Shown: one piece after another, positions 1 to 10,090 of the stretch | How positions within the stretch are numbered: position 1 is the first letter of the stretch | How the letters are laid out: each line of letters starts with the position of its first letter | From: Paramacrobiotus richtersi | Taxonomy: Eukaryota > Tardigrada > Eutardigrada > Parachela > Macrobiotidae | Direction of reading: 5' to 3' | Length of the DNA: 22,930 nt | Assembly: GCA_034698045.1 (NCBI GenBank) | Contig: JAQGAU010000887.1 | Coordinates: 1 to 22,930 of the forward strand | Translations under genes and position numbers: made by a program | Notes under the pieces: generated by a model | What the model saw: the letters and a program-made list of their open reading frames with translations, nothing else | Told to the model about the DNA's origin: nothing | Database searches by the model: none

Positions 1-190
1 AATAATAATGACCGACCGACCGACAGATGACTGACGGGCATCGAAATCCATTCGAGTTGAGTATAGAGGACCTTCGCTCCGCTTCGGTCGATAAATATCT
101 TTCAATATTATAATATAACATACAAACTATGGTCAGTGATCACAAGAAACCCTGAGGCGGCAGCCGAAGGTGTTTCTTGTACGCAATAAA
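1..190. other. Window start, simple-sequence and no gene
   Basis: The first bases carry an AATAAT run and a short (GACC)n tract followed by AT-rich sequence. No open frame or splice signal that I can support is visible. It lies upstream of the conserved element of the first cysteine-rich gene and probably belongs to its 5' flank. Confidence 0.5.
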
Positions 191-310
191 ACGATTTGGA
201 TAGTTCTTATATCATAAAATTCTTAATTAACGACATCAGAGAGTTGAACGATTAGGTCAACGACCACGACCGCATATCATTAACTCATCCAACTTACGAA
301 ACCGGAACTG
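191..310 (+). promoter_or_regulatory. Conserved upstream element of cysteine-rich gene 1
   Basis: This stretch is shared with the regions in front of the other four plus-strand cysteine-rich genes. In order it holds GATAGTTCTTA, TTAATTAACGACATCAG, GGTCAACGACCACGACCGCA, an ATATC-TTAAC block and an AACTTACGAAACCGGAA block. It ends about 130 bp before the start codon. Shared order and spacing in five places suggest a promoter or enhancer module duplicated with the genes. No canonical TATA box is seen between it and the ATG. The binding factor is unknown. Confidence 0.6.
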
Positions 311-437
311 TATGCAAACAGTTCTGTTTTCTGCAGAAGTTTATTGTCGCACGCAAAATAAGCAATAGATTGTTTCTCGCTTTTAATCTGCCACACAATT
401 ACCGTTAGTGTGGAATTTGTTCGGGCATTCGTGCAAA

Positions 438-1491
438 ATGACTACCCAATTCGTAGTTAGCGCTGTGCTGTTCTTCACACTGCTCTCGATATTCGTTGCG
501 GTTGAAAGCCAATATACCACAACAACAGGTACGAATTATTCTAGTAAGAGCGTATTTCGCTGAACATTTGAGTTTTACATATTGGTATTTCTGTATTTGA
601 TATTATCCAAGTTTTAAGCGTGAAAATATTGTCATAACAGCCTCGGCATGCTTAAATAAAAAACTGTTTGCTAATAAGCAAAATACGTGGTTCAAAACTC
701 AAAACTGAACAGCAGCAATTTTGTTTAGAGTGCTGGCTTTTTTCTCAGACTTAACACACTCAGGCCCGAAGAACAAACACCAGTATATTCATGCTATACA
801 GTTCCAGAACCGTTCAATAACTGGTAAATGTTAGTATTGCGTAGAAACTCGTAAGCAGCTTGAAATCAATACTGTGAGATATACAGATTTATCGATGTGC
901 TGTATAATTCTGCATAAAGTTTTATACAATTAAGAAGAGCTTTCCAAAGAACGATAGCACTCTGCATATAGTACATCGGACAGAACCCGCTTGAAATCAG
1001 TGCGAGAATTTACCTTACGTCATATGCAACGTCTGTTTCGTTTCTGTGTAGCATCGCCAATAATTTGTGTCCAGACGCCAGTTTGTTCGCCGCCAAACTG
1101 CCCCAGCCCGCTAAACTGTTTTCTAAACTGTCGTGGGCCGCCAACCTGCATACCTATAGTCGACCCTTGTGAAGACGCCACTTGTCCCAGCATCCCCAAC
1201 GCCCAGTGCCTGACCTCCTGCGACGGCTGCGATATAATATTCCACGTCAACGGAAATGACGTCACCAAGCAGTGTCGCGGTGGTGGGACAGTCGCAACGG
1301 TGCCACCTGTCTTCCGCTGCCCGTCAGCGACCGCTTGTCCTACGGGAGTGTCCGTTGTCAACTGCTTTGCGGCGCCCTGTTCCGTAACAAAGTGTCCCGG
1401 AAATTCTTATGCTACGTGTTGCGATAACTACTGCGGAGGATGCAATGCGTACTTTTACGCCAATGGGATCAATGTCACTGGCTCGTGTTAG
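438..1491 (+). CDS. Secreted two-module cysteine-rich protein 1
   Basis: Two exons, 438-528 and 1052-1491, with a 523-bp phase-1 GT-AG intron, give 176 aa. Exon 1 starts in the context GTGCAAAATG, like its paralogs, and encodes a hydrophobic signal peptide ending near V-E-S-Q-Y, then a short threonine run. The mature part opens with a Cys-Pro-rich prefix (C36, C42, C47, C53, C57, C63). Module 1 follows (C70, C75, C83, C87, C90, C105), then a proline linker (about 106-139), then module 2 (C140, C145, C153-C154, C158, C161, C176). The last residue is cysteine, and an N-V-T glycosylation sequon lies at 171-173. Expected to be extracellular and disulfide-rich. The molecular function is not recognised. 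It is the first of five tandem paralogs. Confidence 0.85.
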
Positions 1492-2910
1492 ACCTTTAAT
1501 TTTTTTTTGGACTGGTTTTGCTGTTTGCATGCACACAGTACATGGAGCCAAAAGCGTGTAATTATTTGATTATGGGTCAGGGCACTTCTTTTAAAAAAGT
1601 CATTAAAAATTTTTCACAAGCAAACTTGTCTGTTCGATTTACTTCGAGTTGTTCTCTATCTTTATATTAGGTGCACTTTCTTAACAAATGGTAGAACATA
1701 TATCCTGATTGACTTGTCATGAGACGCGTAAGGTTCAAACTGAACTACCGTCATTTTTGCTGCAGATCACAATAAAAGCTGGCACGTCATTTGTACGTAT
1801 CAGAAAAGTGCAGGCCCTCTGAAAGAACGAAACTTTAGTGGATCAAACTTATTATGACTTCCTCTTGTCGGCCGGAGTCCTTTTTGGTATTCACGAGCAG
1901 CTTTAGCAGTAACAAAGTACCTTTTAGTATGGTGAGTTTGATGATGAGAACTTTTAGTTCGGTCACATTGGGAAGAAGACATAACACAAAATGGGCGAGA
2001 AGCTCTTCACGGCATGAGAGGTTTTGAAAAATTTTGTTGTAGTTTTACATTCTAGAAACGCTTCCATAGGTATACATGTCAATACTGTATGTGTTGATAC
2101 CGAGTGTCTAGACTTTAAAACACTGCAGTAAACGAAGGCATGTGATAAAATTACCACATCGATCGATACTCAAAGATCTCAGGTCTATTCCAGGACTACA
2201 TCTTAAGAGGATGCTCTCATGGTCAGGTGGAAACAGCTTGTGTCACGCATTAACATTTTCCCTCTATGTACGGCGCATTTTCTTAGATGCATCCGTTCAC
2301 CATACATGCAAATCGCGCGTTCGGTGATTCGAGATTGGATACGTACTATACTCGTTACGTATACGTAGATTGGATGAGATTATGGGAATGCTTGTTGTTA
2401 GACTCAACGTCAGACAGCGTCAGTGGGGTTGTGGATAAATGAGTTCGCAGGACAGTAATCAGTAACAGGTAATATTCTTGTCAAAGCTTTGCCACGATAT
2501 TTCTACTTTAGAGCTATCCTCGCGTTCTGTTCATTTACAACGCGTTTGTATGTATGGAGTGCATTTAACACCGCATTCGCAGAAGTATTTAGTGCTCAGA
2601 TTCCAGGGCTGAATTTCTTATGTGTTCGCAGAAGAATACCGTGGTAACGATTGCAAAGAATGCACAACTATACTCTTGAAGCATTTGCCGAATGCGTTTT
2701 TGCGAAGATTACTTCAGATACTGAGCGCCCTTGGCATTGGCCTTTCTTCTTCGTCGAACAAACGTGCTGCAATTTTCGATGAAAAATAACTATGCGTCTC
2801 TTGCTTTTTCTTTGGAACGGTCACAGTTGTGAAAGCCAATGAAAAATTTTGCTGTCGGTGTAATAAATTTATTATGAAGATCTTGCTACATGTAATTTAT
2901 GCGCAGCGAA
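1492..2910. other. Intergenic 3' flank of gene 1, homologous to flank of gene 2
   Basis: No gene is supported here. Several blocks match the flank of gene 2 in order: the region near 1610-1660 matches 4260-4320, 1975-2050 matches 4495-4570, and 2215-2330 matches 4725-4840. The duplicated unit therefore extends far past the stop codon. Short open frames here are not conserved between the two copies and contain no recognisable domain. Confidence 0.6.
1602..1776 (+). terminator. Candidate poly(A) signals of gene 1
   Basis: An ATTAAA at 1602-1607 (about 110 nt after the stop) and an AATAAA at 1771-1776 are the two candidates for cleavage and polyadenylation. Which is used cannot be told from the sequence. 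Confidence 0.35.
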
Positions 2911-3065
2911 ATTGTCTTGATAGTTGGTTATAAAAGTTTTTAATTTACGACAACAGAAGCGTAACTGATGAAGTCAACGAGCGGTACTGATGAAGTCAAC
3001 GAGCGGTACTGATGAAGTCAACGAGCGGTACAGCATACTGTACATATCGTTAACGCAGCCTTCTC
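2911..3065 (+). promoter_or_regulatory. Conserved upstream element of gene 2, with internal triplication
   Basis: This is the same module as in front of the other paralogs: CTTGATAGTTGGTTA, TTTACGACAACAG, the GTCAACGAGCG core, then ACATATCGTTAACGCA. Here the core is expanded by a 22-bp tandem triplication at 2964-3029. It ends about 140 bp before the ATG. Confidence 0.55.
2964..3029. repeat. 22-bp unit repeated three times
   Basis: The unit beginning ACTGATGAAGTCAACGAGCG occurs three times with no visible mismatch (2964-2985, 2986-3007, 3008-3029). It contains the GTCAACGA core of the shared upstream element, so gene 2 has three copies where the paralogs have one. Confidence 0.9.
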
Positions 3066-3204
3066 TTTGCAAAGAATAAAAGCGTCCTCACTGCAAACGT
3101 AAGCTACCTGTTTTATTGTATTTATCGAACGTTGATAATCCGCTACGAATTCAGTAACAGCATTCGATCAAACAGGTTAACATTTGTCCGGACATTCGAG
3201 CAAA

Positions 3205-4176
3205 ATGGTTCACCAGGTCGATGTTTCCGCTCTACTGTCCTGCACATTGTTCTCGATATTTTTTGCTGTGAAAAGCCAGTATGCGGCAACAACAGGTACG
3301 GGCTAAGAACGAGTTTCGTTGTATGTATCAGTTTTCCATATTGCTGATTTTCTGCACAGTTATTATTATTCCACCTTTCCAGTACGGATATAGTTGAGCT
3401 GTGTTGCGCATATCCGAATTCTTGGATGCAGAACTCATTAATATGCAGCATGCAGCGCAATTGTCGGAAGTGCTTGTTTTTAGTCTCCAATTAAAGGATC
3501 ATCGTTGCACTATACAATCATAAAAACAGACTATTACCGGTGTTTATTATAAACTGGGAAAATCGTTTGTAAACTCATCTAAGGTTTGAACTCAGAATTT
3601 GCAGGTATACAAGCCTGCAGTAATATTTGGGCAAAAGTTCTGACAACTACAAATATCTTTCCACAGAAGCGTAACACTATGCCGCCAGCCCATGAATCAA
3701 ACATAATCAGGTGAAATGCGAGAACTGATACTTTATGTGACTGTTCGTTTCGTTTCTCTATAGTACCGCCCTTAATCTGTCCTACGCCGGGAAACTGTCA
3801 TCTACAATGTCCTCTGCCGCCAACCTGCGTAAACGCACGGAACCCTTGTGATGCCACCACATGCCCCAATTTTCCCAACGCCCAGTGTGTAACCAGCTGC
3901 CGAGGCTGTGATGCAGAGTTTTACGTCAACGGACAGAATGTAACCCAGCAGTGTCGCGGTGACATGATAACGGTTAATCCTAATCCCGGAATTCTCTGCA
4001 CCGCCTTTACCAAGAATATTTGTCCACCCGGTGTGCCCATCGTCAAATGTTTAAGAGCGCCCTGTGACGGAAAGACTTGCCCCGGAAATTCGTATGCCAC
4101 GTGTTGCAATGACTACTGCGGAGGGTGCAATGCGTTTTTTTACGCTAATGGGGTGAATGTCACTAGCTCATGCTAA
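3205..4176 (+). CDS. Secreted two-module cysteine-rich protein 2
   Basis: Exons 3205-3295 and 3764-4176 are joined over a 468-bp phase-1 intron (GTACGG donor, CTATAG acceptor), giving 167 aa. Residues 1 to about 25 form the signal peptide, with start context GAGCAAAATG. The Cys-Pro prefix is shorter than in gene 1 (C36, C42, C46, C52). Module 1 is C59, C64, C72, C76, C79, C94; its sequon is N-V-T rather than N-D-V-T as in the other copies. Module 2 is C131, C136, C144-C145, C149, C152, C167. The inter-module linker (95-130) is the most diverged part. Secretion is inferred from the leader; the biological role is unknown. Confidence 0.85.
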
Positions 4177-5116
4177 CCTTTCTAGTTGGATTTTCTGGGT
4201 AGGTTTTGGCTATCCTGTAGAGCTCGTACACGGAGCGGGTACCGGACTGTTTATGTTTTTTTCACAAGCACATTTTCTGTTCAGTTCGCCTTAGGTTAAT
4301 TTGTTTTTTATCTCTCACTTTTTCGCCAACAAAACGAATAATCCCATTATCGGCTTGAGATCCAACTATTGCAGACTTTTCTGATAGTTCTTCATAGATG
4401 GAACACAAACAGGATATGCAAGACGCCTGCAAACCAACACCTTCTGTAGCACAACGTTTAACGATCAAACCGCATAAAGATAAACAAGACTTCAGACATG
4501 ATGCAAACGGGAAATGGTTTTTCACGGCTTGAGACATAATGAAAAAATTTTTTGTAGCTTGCTGTGGCTTCGCTTCCGAACAGTACGTGTCTGTGTTGGT
4601 ATTGGTTGTTCAAAACACTGTAAAGCACAAAGGTACTGACGGTTGGTTGTTCGTACTTTACTCGATTGCGGCAGCTGGATCGAAATTCAAGGATGTCAGG
4701 TTCTGTTTCGAGTCGAGAGTTCTTTTGTGTCGAATGGAAACAGCCTGTGTCACGCAGCGTCATTTTCCTTCTAAATGCGGCGCATTTGCTTAGTATGCAC
4801 ACGTTTACCATACATACAAACCGTGCGTTCGGGGGTAAACCTCCAAGGTTAGAAAGGAATGCTTATTCAATGTTAGCCCAGTGGTAAGAAGGTGTTTTGG
4901 AACTGAATGAAAGAATTCGCAAATAATCTCGATGCTTAAAAAATGTATCCTCACATTCTATACGTTACTACAGTACATACAGAACGGTGTTGTGCAGTCC
5001 ATTTGGGCGGATGCAAAATCCATAACACGTGTGATCCAACGCGTAAAAGGCCATTAAAGCCATTACTGAAATCTAGACATATATTTCGCAAACAGATGCA
5101 ACTGACTTTCTAGCTC
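4177..5116. other. Intergenic 3' flank of gene 2
   Basis: No gene is supported. It is collinear with the flank of gene 1 in its left part. From about 4990 it resembles the flank of gene 3, since the ACACGTGTGATCCA block occurs at about 5025 and again at about 7785. Open frames at 4262-4537 (minus) and 4539-4793 (plus) have no homolog at the matching place in gene 1 and look fortuitous. No clear AATAAA lies close to the stop codon. Confidence 0.55.
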
Positions 5117-5819
5117 ACAAAGGGTGCTAGAACCCGATTTCCGGTTTCAATATTTTTTACAAAAGCCTTCCGGAAAACGACTTTTTTAAGATACATCTTA
5201 TCTGCGGAACTCAAGGTCCGCATGTTCAAGACCCTAAGCAAAGCTTACTGCTTCCTATAGTATAACATACTGGCGTACATTCTACCGCCTCCAAATGTCG
5301 TTCCTACAAGAAATGCACTGGAGTTTTCAAGCCAAACACTTCAGGATTGATTTACCATAGTTGTCGACAACTATCTGTGCTAGCACGCCCTTCCACTTGT
5401 AACTGCACTATTTTGGACGAAACACCAGATTTCCTAAATATCTAGATTAAAAATTACACCTACCCTAGTCAACGTAATTTTTTGCGATTTAGATAATTCG
5501 AAAATGTGTATTTTTTTCGAAAACAGTACAAACAAGCGGAACTGTGCGTTAGCAAAAGAACCGTAACACGTGTTTCCTGCACTGTCCGGCTTTCAAACTC
5601 CAGAACATTTTATGTAGGTAACGACATTTGGAAGCCGTAGCATACGAGTATACGCAGCATGTTATGCTGTGGGAACTTCAACTCTGCTCGAGGCTTTGAC
5701 CAGGCGGAACTTGAGTTCCGCAGATACGATGCATCCTAAAAAAGTTGTCTTTTGGAAGGCTTTCGTAAAAAATACTGAAACTGGGAATCGGGTTCTAGGC
5801 TGTTCCTAGCGCCCTTTGT
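5117..5819. mobile_element. 703-bp foldback (long inverted repeat) element, non-coding
   Basis: The left end begins ACAAAGGGTGCTAG and the right end is its inverted counterpart, CTAGCGCCCTTTGT. Inverted matches continue inward almost to the middle: GTTCCGCAGAT with AAAAAAGT blocks, CCAAATGTCGTT and CTGGAGTTT, and finally AAATTAC (5451-5457) against GTAATTT (5474-5480) around a loop of about 16 nt. There is no open frame of note. The homologous flank downstream of gene 3 (about 7840-7900) lacks the element, which supports insertion. It resembles non-autonomous foldback or MITE-type elements. No target-site duplication could be defined with confidence. Confidence 0.8.
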
Positions 5820-6246
5820 CAGATTAACCAAAATAATTACGAAAAAGCGTTGTAAACGCCATTCAGATTTTCTTTGTTTCTCGTCAAAGAAACTTTCTGC
5901 AGTTTGGACAAGAAATTACCTTGTAACGTTTCTCTTGGCCATTGGTTGTAACCTTGTGCAAACGTAAACGACTTCTTGCTAATTCAACTGCCGTTCTACT
6001 CTCCTAATGCGATAATACCCGGTCGCCTTTAAATATGAACGTGAGTTCGCTTATCAAATGCTTCTGACTTGGAAACCTACAAACGGATAATATGGGCTTA
6101 CATGTCCATAGATACTGTGACATTACCAGACGTAAACCGTTTACGTGATATCCAAGACACCCATAGTACATGTTTTTCTGTCATATTGTGTTATATTTAT
6201 TACGAAGGGCTTGTCGCGTTCCCTGTATGCATACATACACAGCAAA
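5820..6246. other. Upstream flank of gene 3
   Basis: Non-coding. From about 6030 it matches the upstream flank of gene 4 (8100-8290), including a TATTTATTACGAAG block, so it is part of the duplicated unit. No gene is seen. Confidence 0.5.
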
Positions 6247-6371
6247 ACTATCTTGACAGTTCTTACTTAACTTTACGAAAGTTCCTAATTAACGACATCA
6301 GTGGGTCGAACGATGCTAAGTCAACGACCACCACCGCATATCGTTAACGCATCCAATTTACAAAACCCGGA
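6247..6371 (+). promoter_or_regulatory. Conserved upstream element of gene 3
   Basis: Shows the full shared order: ATCTTGACAGTTCTTA, CTAATTAACGACATCAG, AAGTCAACGACCACCACCGC, ATATCGTTAACGCATCCAA and TTACAAAACCCGGAA. It ends about 230 bp before the ATG, farther than in gene 1, because the leader here carries about 100 extra bases. Confidence 0.6.
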
Positions 6372-6601
6372 AATACCTACAACGGTTTCTTTTGTTGCGG
6401 AGATTTGTTGTCATAACTAGGACATTAATAACAGATTGTCTCTCACTGCTAAGATGCCACACAGTTTATCGTCAGTACGTAAGGAAATCAAACAGACCAG
6501 TAACGTTGTTATTGTACCACGATTGCCGAGCACATGTGAATTTACCTGCACAAGCAACACAAACAGTGTAGTTTTTACATTTGTTTAGGCATTGTTGCAA
6601 A

Positions 6602-7448
6602 ATGACTAACCAGTTCGTTCTTGGAGCTGAATTGTTCTTTACGTTGTTCTTGATATTTGTTGGGGCCGAAAGCCAATACACAACCACAACAACGAGTAAG
6701 TACGAAGTTTTATATTATTTTATATTTGCCCTACACGTAGCTGTTCTCCATATTATTGCTGTTTACCTGTATTTGATTACTATTCTAGCTTTTGCAGTAA
6801 CTATACTATTACTGTAAAAGCCAAACCAGGCTCGCCATTGAATATTTATTTTGGTGCATATGCAACACATGGGACGCTGAGCTTAATACTGCACAGCAGC
6901 GTTTTTGTCAAACTGCAGACTTCTGTCTCACAACGACATTGACTTGCCAGACCTAGCCGTTTACCGAAATTAAAATACTACCATTCTGACGCCATATATC
7001 TTGCGTAGGACCGCCTTTAGTTTGTGCTTCGGTGACAACCTGTATAGCCCCGTCGGATTGCAGCCGGCCGCCACCCTGTTTTCTAAACTGCCCTGGACCA
7101 CCAACCTGCTTTCCCATAGTAAACCCTTGTCAGGTCACCACTTGCCCCAAAGTTTCCAATGCCCAATGCCTAACCTCCTGTGACGGCTGCGGTACAGTAT
7201 TTCACGTCAACGGGAATGACGTCACCCAGCAGTGTCGCAGTGATGGGACAGGCGTTACGTTGCCCCCCACATTCACCTGTCCCATGACCGGTTGTGCTCC
7301 GGGAGTGCCCACCGTCAACTGCTTTGCGGCGCCCTGTTCCGTAACGAAGTGTCCCGGAAATTCCTATGCCACGTGTTGCGATAACTACTGCGGAGGGTGT
7401 AATGCGTTTTTCTACGTTAATGGAGTCAACGTCACTGGTTCCTGCTAA
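6602..7448 (+). CDS. Secreted two-module cysteine-rich protein 3
   Basis: Exons 6602-6695 and 7009-7448 are separated by a 313-bp phase-1 intron with a strong GTAAGT donor and a GTAG acceptor, giving 177 aa. The start at 6602 is chosen over an upstream in-frame TTG because the TGCAAAATG context matches its paralogs. Residues 1 to about 26 form the signal peptide, followed by a five-threonine run. The prefix has C37, C43, C49, C55, C59 and C65. Module 1 is C72, C77, C85, C89, C92, C107; module 2 is C141, C146, C154-C155, C159, C162, C177. This copy is nearest to gene 1 in sequence and length. Role unknown. Confidence 0.85.
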
Positions 7449-8290
7449 TACCTGCTTACTTTACATTTCTAGACTGGTTTTTGATACAGAGTGCATGAGC
7501 GAAAAGCGTGCACCTTATCCTTATGTGCGTTTAAAAGGTGCACGAAATTTGTTGGACGCGCGCATTTTCTGGTTAGTTTGCTGTAAGCTGTTCTTACTTT
7601 TGTGTCGACTGCAGTTTGCAGCTATTGAAAATAAAAAGCAGAATTTTTTTAGGCTCTGTCCAAATCATTACTTTTCGCACCTTTTCATCTGTACACAGCA
7701 TTTACATTTATCCCGCATGGCAGACTGATTCATTAAAAAAGCAGCCTTGCTGTGTAGTCCATTTTGGCGGATTTGTTTATGCCTAACACGTGTGATCCAC
7801 TCGCAAAAACATACCGTGGAATCCATTATGGAAATCTGTATTTCGGAAACGTTATGCATCTGAGTTTCGGCGCAGCTTTACCGAATAAATTATGAGTAAG
7901 AATTATAAGCGCCATTCAGGTATTCTGCCACCAACAAAATTTCTGCACTTTTGGAAAGAAATTACCATGCAATTTATCTCCTGGTCGCTGGTGCAACCTG
8001 ATTGCATCTGACTCCAAGATTATGTAAAGTTTAAGCGATTTACTGCTAAGTAAACTGCCGTTACTTTCCTTAATAGTGAAGAAGTGTTCGCCTTATATGG
8101 AAAGTCGAATTCGCTCATCAATCAGGTTTGTCCTGGTTCCGAGACCTACAAGCGTACAATGATAATACGGGGGTCCCTGTCCTCAGACAACGTCACCACA
8201 CGTAAACAGTTTACCTACCAATCAAGACGCTCATAGTGGTTTACGCATTTTTCTGTCACTGTATCATATTTATTACGAAGAGCTAGCAGA
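7449..8290. other. Intergenic between genes 3 and 4
   Basis: Holds the 3' flank of gene 3 (to about 7960) and the upstream flank of gene 4 (from about 8090). The first 60 bases, with TCTAGACTGGTT and GAGCGAAAAGCG, match the flank of gene 4 at 9520-9580. The stretch around 7868-7880 is the empty site corresponding to the foldback element at 5117-5819. No gene is seen. Confidence 0.6.
7630..7635 (+). terminator. Poly(A) signal of gene 3
   Basis: AATAAA lies 182 nt after the stop codon. The same signal is found at the equivalent place downstream of gene 4, which makes it a credible 3' end. Confidence 0.5.
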
Positions 8291-8433
8291 ACTATCTCGA
8301 TAGTTCTTATTCAGCATCCACGCAATATCTGAATTTAGCTCTTGACTACCGACATCAGAGATTTGACATGTGAGCGATGCAGTCAACGAGCACGACCGCA
8401 TATCGTTAACGCATCAATCTTACAAAACCCGGA
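8291..8433 (+). promoter_or_regulatory. Conserved upstream element of gene 4
   Basis: Contains ACTATCTCGATAGTTCTTA, ACCGACATCAGAG, GCAGTCAACGAGCACGACCG, CATATCGTTAACGCATCAA and TTACAAAACCCGGAAG in the shared order. It ends about 240 bp before the start codon. Confidence 0.6.
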
Positions 8434-8674
8434 AGTGTGTACAATAGCTTCTTTTACTGCAGAGATTTATTGTCATAATTAGAATATAAGTCATAGATTG
8501 TCTCTCATTACTAATCTGCCATATAGTTACCGTTACTACGTTAAAAAAATCAACAAGCCAGGGTCGTTGTTCCTGTACTCACGTGTCACTTGGCGGACGT
8601 CGGCGATCCGTGATCAGCTCACACACAGATACACAGTCTCGTTTGGCATTATTTGTCCGGGTAATTCCTTCAAA

Positions 8675-9512
8675 ATGGCTAACGCATGCGTTGTTAGCGC
8701 TGTACTGTCCTTCACATTGTTCTCGGTATTTGTTACTGTCAAAAGCCAATATGCCACAACACCAGGTACGAAATATTACAGCAATGGCGCATCGACTCCC
8801 TGTACGTACCGGTTTTCCATAATGCTGTTTTTCTGCACAATTTCTCCACAATCTTTCTGTTTTTCGAGGTATAAAAATCCACGGTAATGTTTATCGAAAG
8901 GTTCAAATCAATAAGGAAAGCTTTCAAAAGGAGCATAGGACTCAATATACCGCGAACACAAGAATCCATCGGAAAATCGATGTAGGAATCTGCTAACGCA
9001 TATAGCATCTGGTTTGGTTTTGTATAGGGCCACAGTTAGTTTGTTTTCCAACGCCTTCTGGTGCGCCACCGCCTTCTGGTGCGCCACCGCCTTCTGGAGT
9101 CTGTTTGCCGCCCATTTGTCCTCGACCACTATACTGCACTGTAAACTGCACTGGAGTACCGGAAACCTGTCGTCCTCTAGTTAACCCTTGTCTGGTCACC
9201 ACTTGCCCAAACATTCCCAACGCCAAGTGTGATGTATCCTGTGACGGCTGCGGCACGGTATTTCACGTCGAGTTACAGGACGTCACCCAGCAGTGTCAAA
9301 TCGTAAAGTTGCCACCACCCAAATGGACGTGCCCAGTAAAGGACCATTGTGCAGTGGGAGTGACCATCCAGAATATCCAAAACTGCATTGTGGCACCCTG
9401 TTCGGTAGCCAAGTGTCCCGGAAATCCCTATGCCACGTGTTGCGATAACTACTGCGGAGGGTGCTATGCGAATTTCTACGCGAATGAGGTCAATGTCACT
9501 GGCTCGTGCTGA
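8675..9512 (+). CDS. Secreted two-module cysteine-rich protein 4, with Pro-Ser-Gly repeat insert
   Basis: Exons 8675-8765 and 9028-9512 are joined over a 262-bp phase-1 intron, giving 191 aa, the longest of the set. The signal peptide is followed by a prefix that contains a repeated P-S-G-A-P-P segment (about 40-54) encoded by an 18-bp tandem repeat. After it come C56, C61, C67, C71 and C78. Module 1 is C85, C90, C98, C102, C105, C120; module 2 is C155, C160, C168-C169, C173, C176, C191. Two positions conserved in the other copies differ: the N-G of the F-x-V-N-G stretch is E-L in module 1, and module 2 has N-E in place of N-G. Cysteine spacing is intact, so it is probably functional. Confidence 0.85.
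9052..9096. repeat. 18-bp in-frame minisatellite in exon 2 of gene 4
   Basis: The unit CGCCTTCTGGTGCGCCAC occurs at 9052-9069 and 9070-9087, with a third partial copy to about 9096. It keeps the reading frame and encodes proline-serine-glycine repeats absent from the paralogs. Confidence 0.9.
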
Positions 9513-10090
9513 CGGTTGCTTAATTTAAATTTTTAGACTGGTTGTGCAGATACAGAGTACATGAGCGAAAAGCGCACACCTGATTCGGCAAGCGTTTAAA
9601 TGCAAAAAAACTGTTTAACGCGCGGATTTTCTGGTCAGTTTACTGTTCTTTGCATTTGTGTCGACGTCTAGCCATCCGAAATAAATAACAGCACTTTTTA
9701 GGCTCTTTCCGAATCGTTACTTGTTGCCTCTTTTTATCGTAGCATTACATTTATGCCGCATGGAGGACTGATCGAATCATCGAAGCAGCCTTGCCTTCTG
9801 TTCCGAATGCTCTAACTGCTGTTTGCTGAAAGTTGTCGAAATATTTTCACAAATCCAGCTTGATTGTGGCACTTCCCCAGCTCAGGACGTGGTTTTTGTT
9901 TGAGTTTTTTTATCGATTTGTAATACTTTAACCGCACGCATAGAGTGATAAACACCGCCAACGCGCACAAATCTGATGTTATGTCTGCTCACTCTGCTGC
10001 ATGTGTTAAATATAAGTACGCGTACGCGTACACCTGCGAAAACTTCGTCGAGTGCTACACATGCACATGTAAGCCGTTAATTACAGTAGC
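9513..10090. other. Intergenic between genes 4 and 5
   Basis: The first 250 bases match the 3' flank of gene 3. A 16-bp perfect palindrome made of GTACGC units lies at 10016-10031. No gene is supported. Confidence 0.5.
9680..9685 (+). terminator. Poly(A) signal of gene 4
   Basis: AATAAA lies 168 nt after the stop codon, in the position equivalent to the signal of gene 3. Confidence 0.5.

Noticed and set aside
2142-2327. 61-aa plus-strand frame
   Set aside because: Located in the duplicated 3' flank; the aligned region near 4725-4840 does not preserve it.
2560-2720. Possible inverted repeat around CCGCATTCGCAGAAG and CCGAATGCG
   Set aside because: Only short interrupted matches; not convincing as a foldback element like the one at 5117.
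4539-4793. 84-aa plus-strand frame in the flank of gene 2
   Set aside because: It lies in duplicated non-coding flank; the matching region of gene 1 does not keep the frame.
8993-9256. Minus-strand frame with a Gly-Gly-Ala-Pro-Glu repeat
   Set aside because: This is the reverse reading of the 18-bp minisatellite within exon 2 of gene 4.
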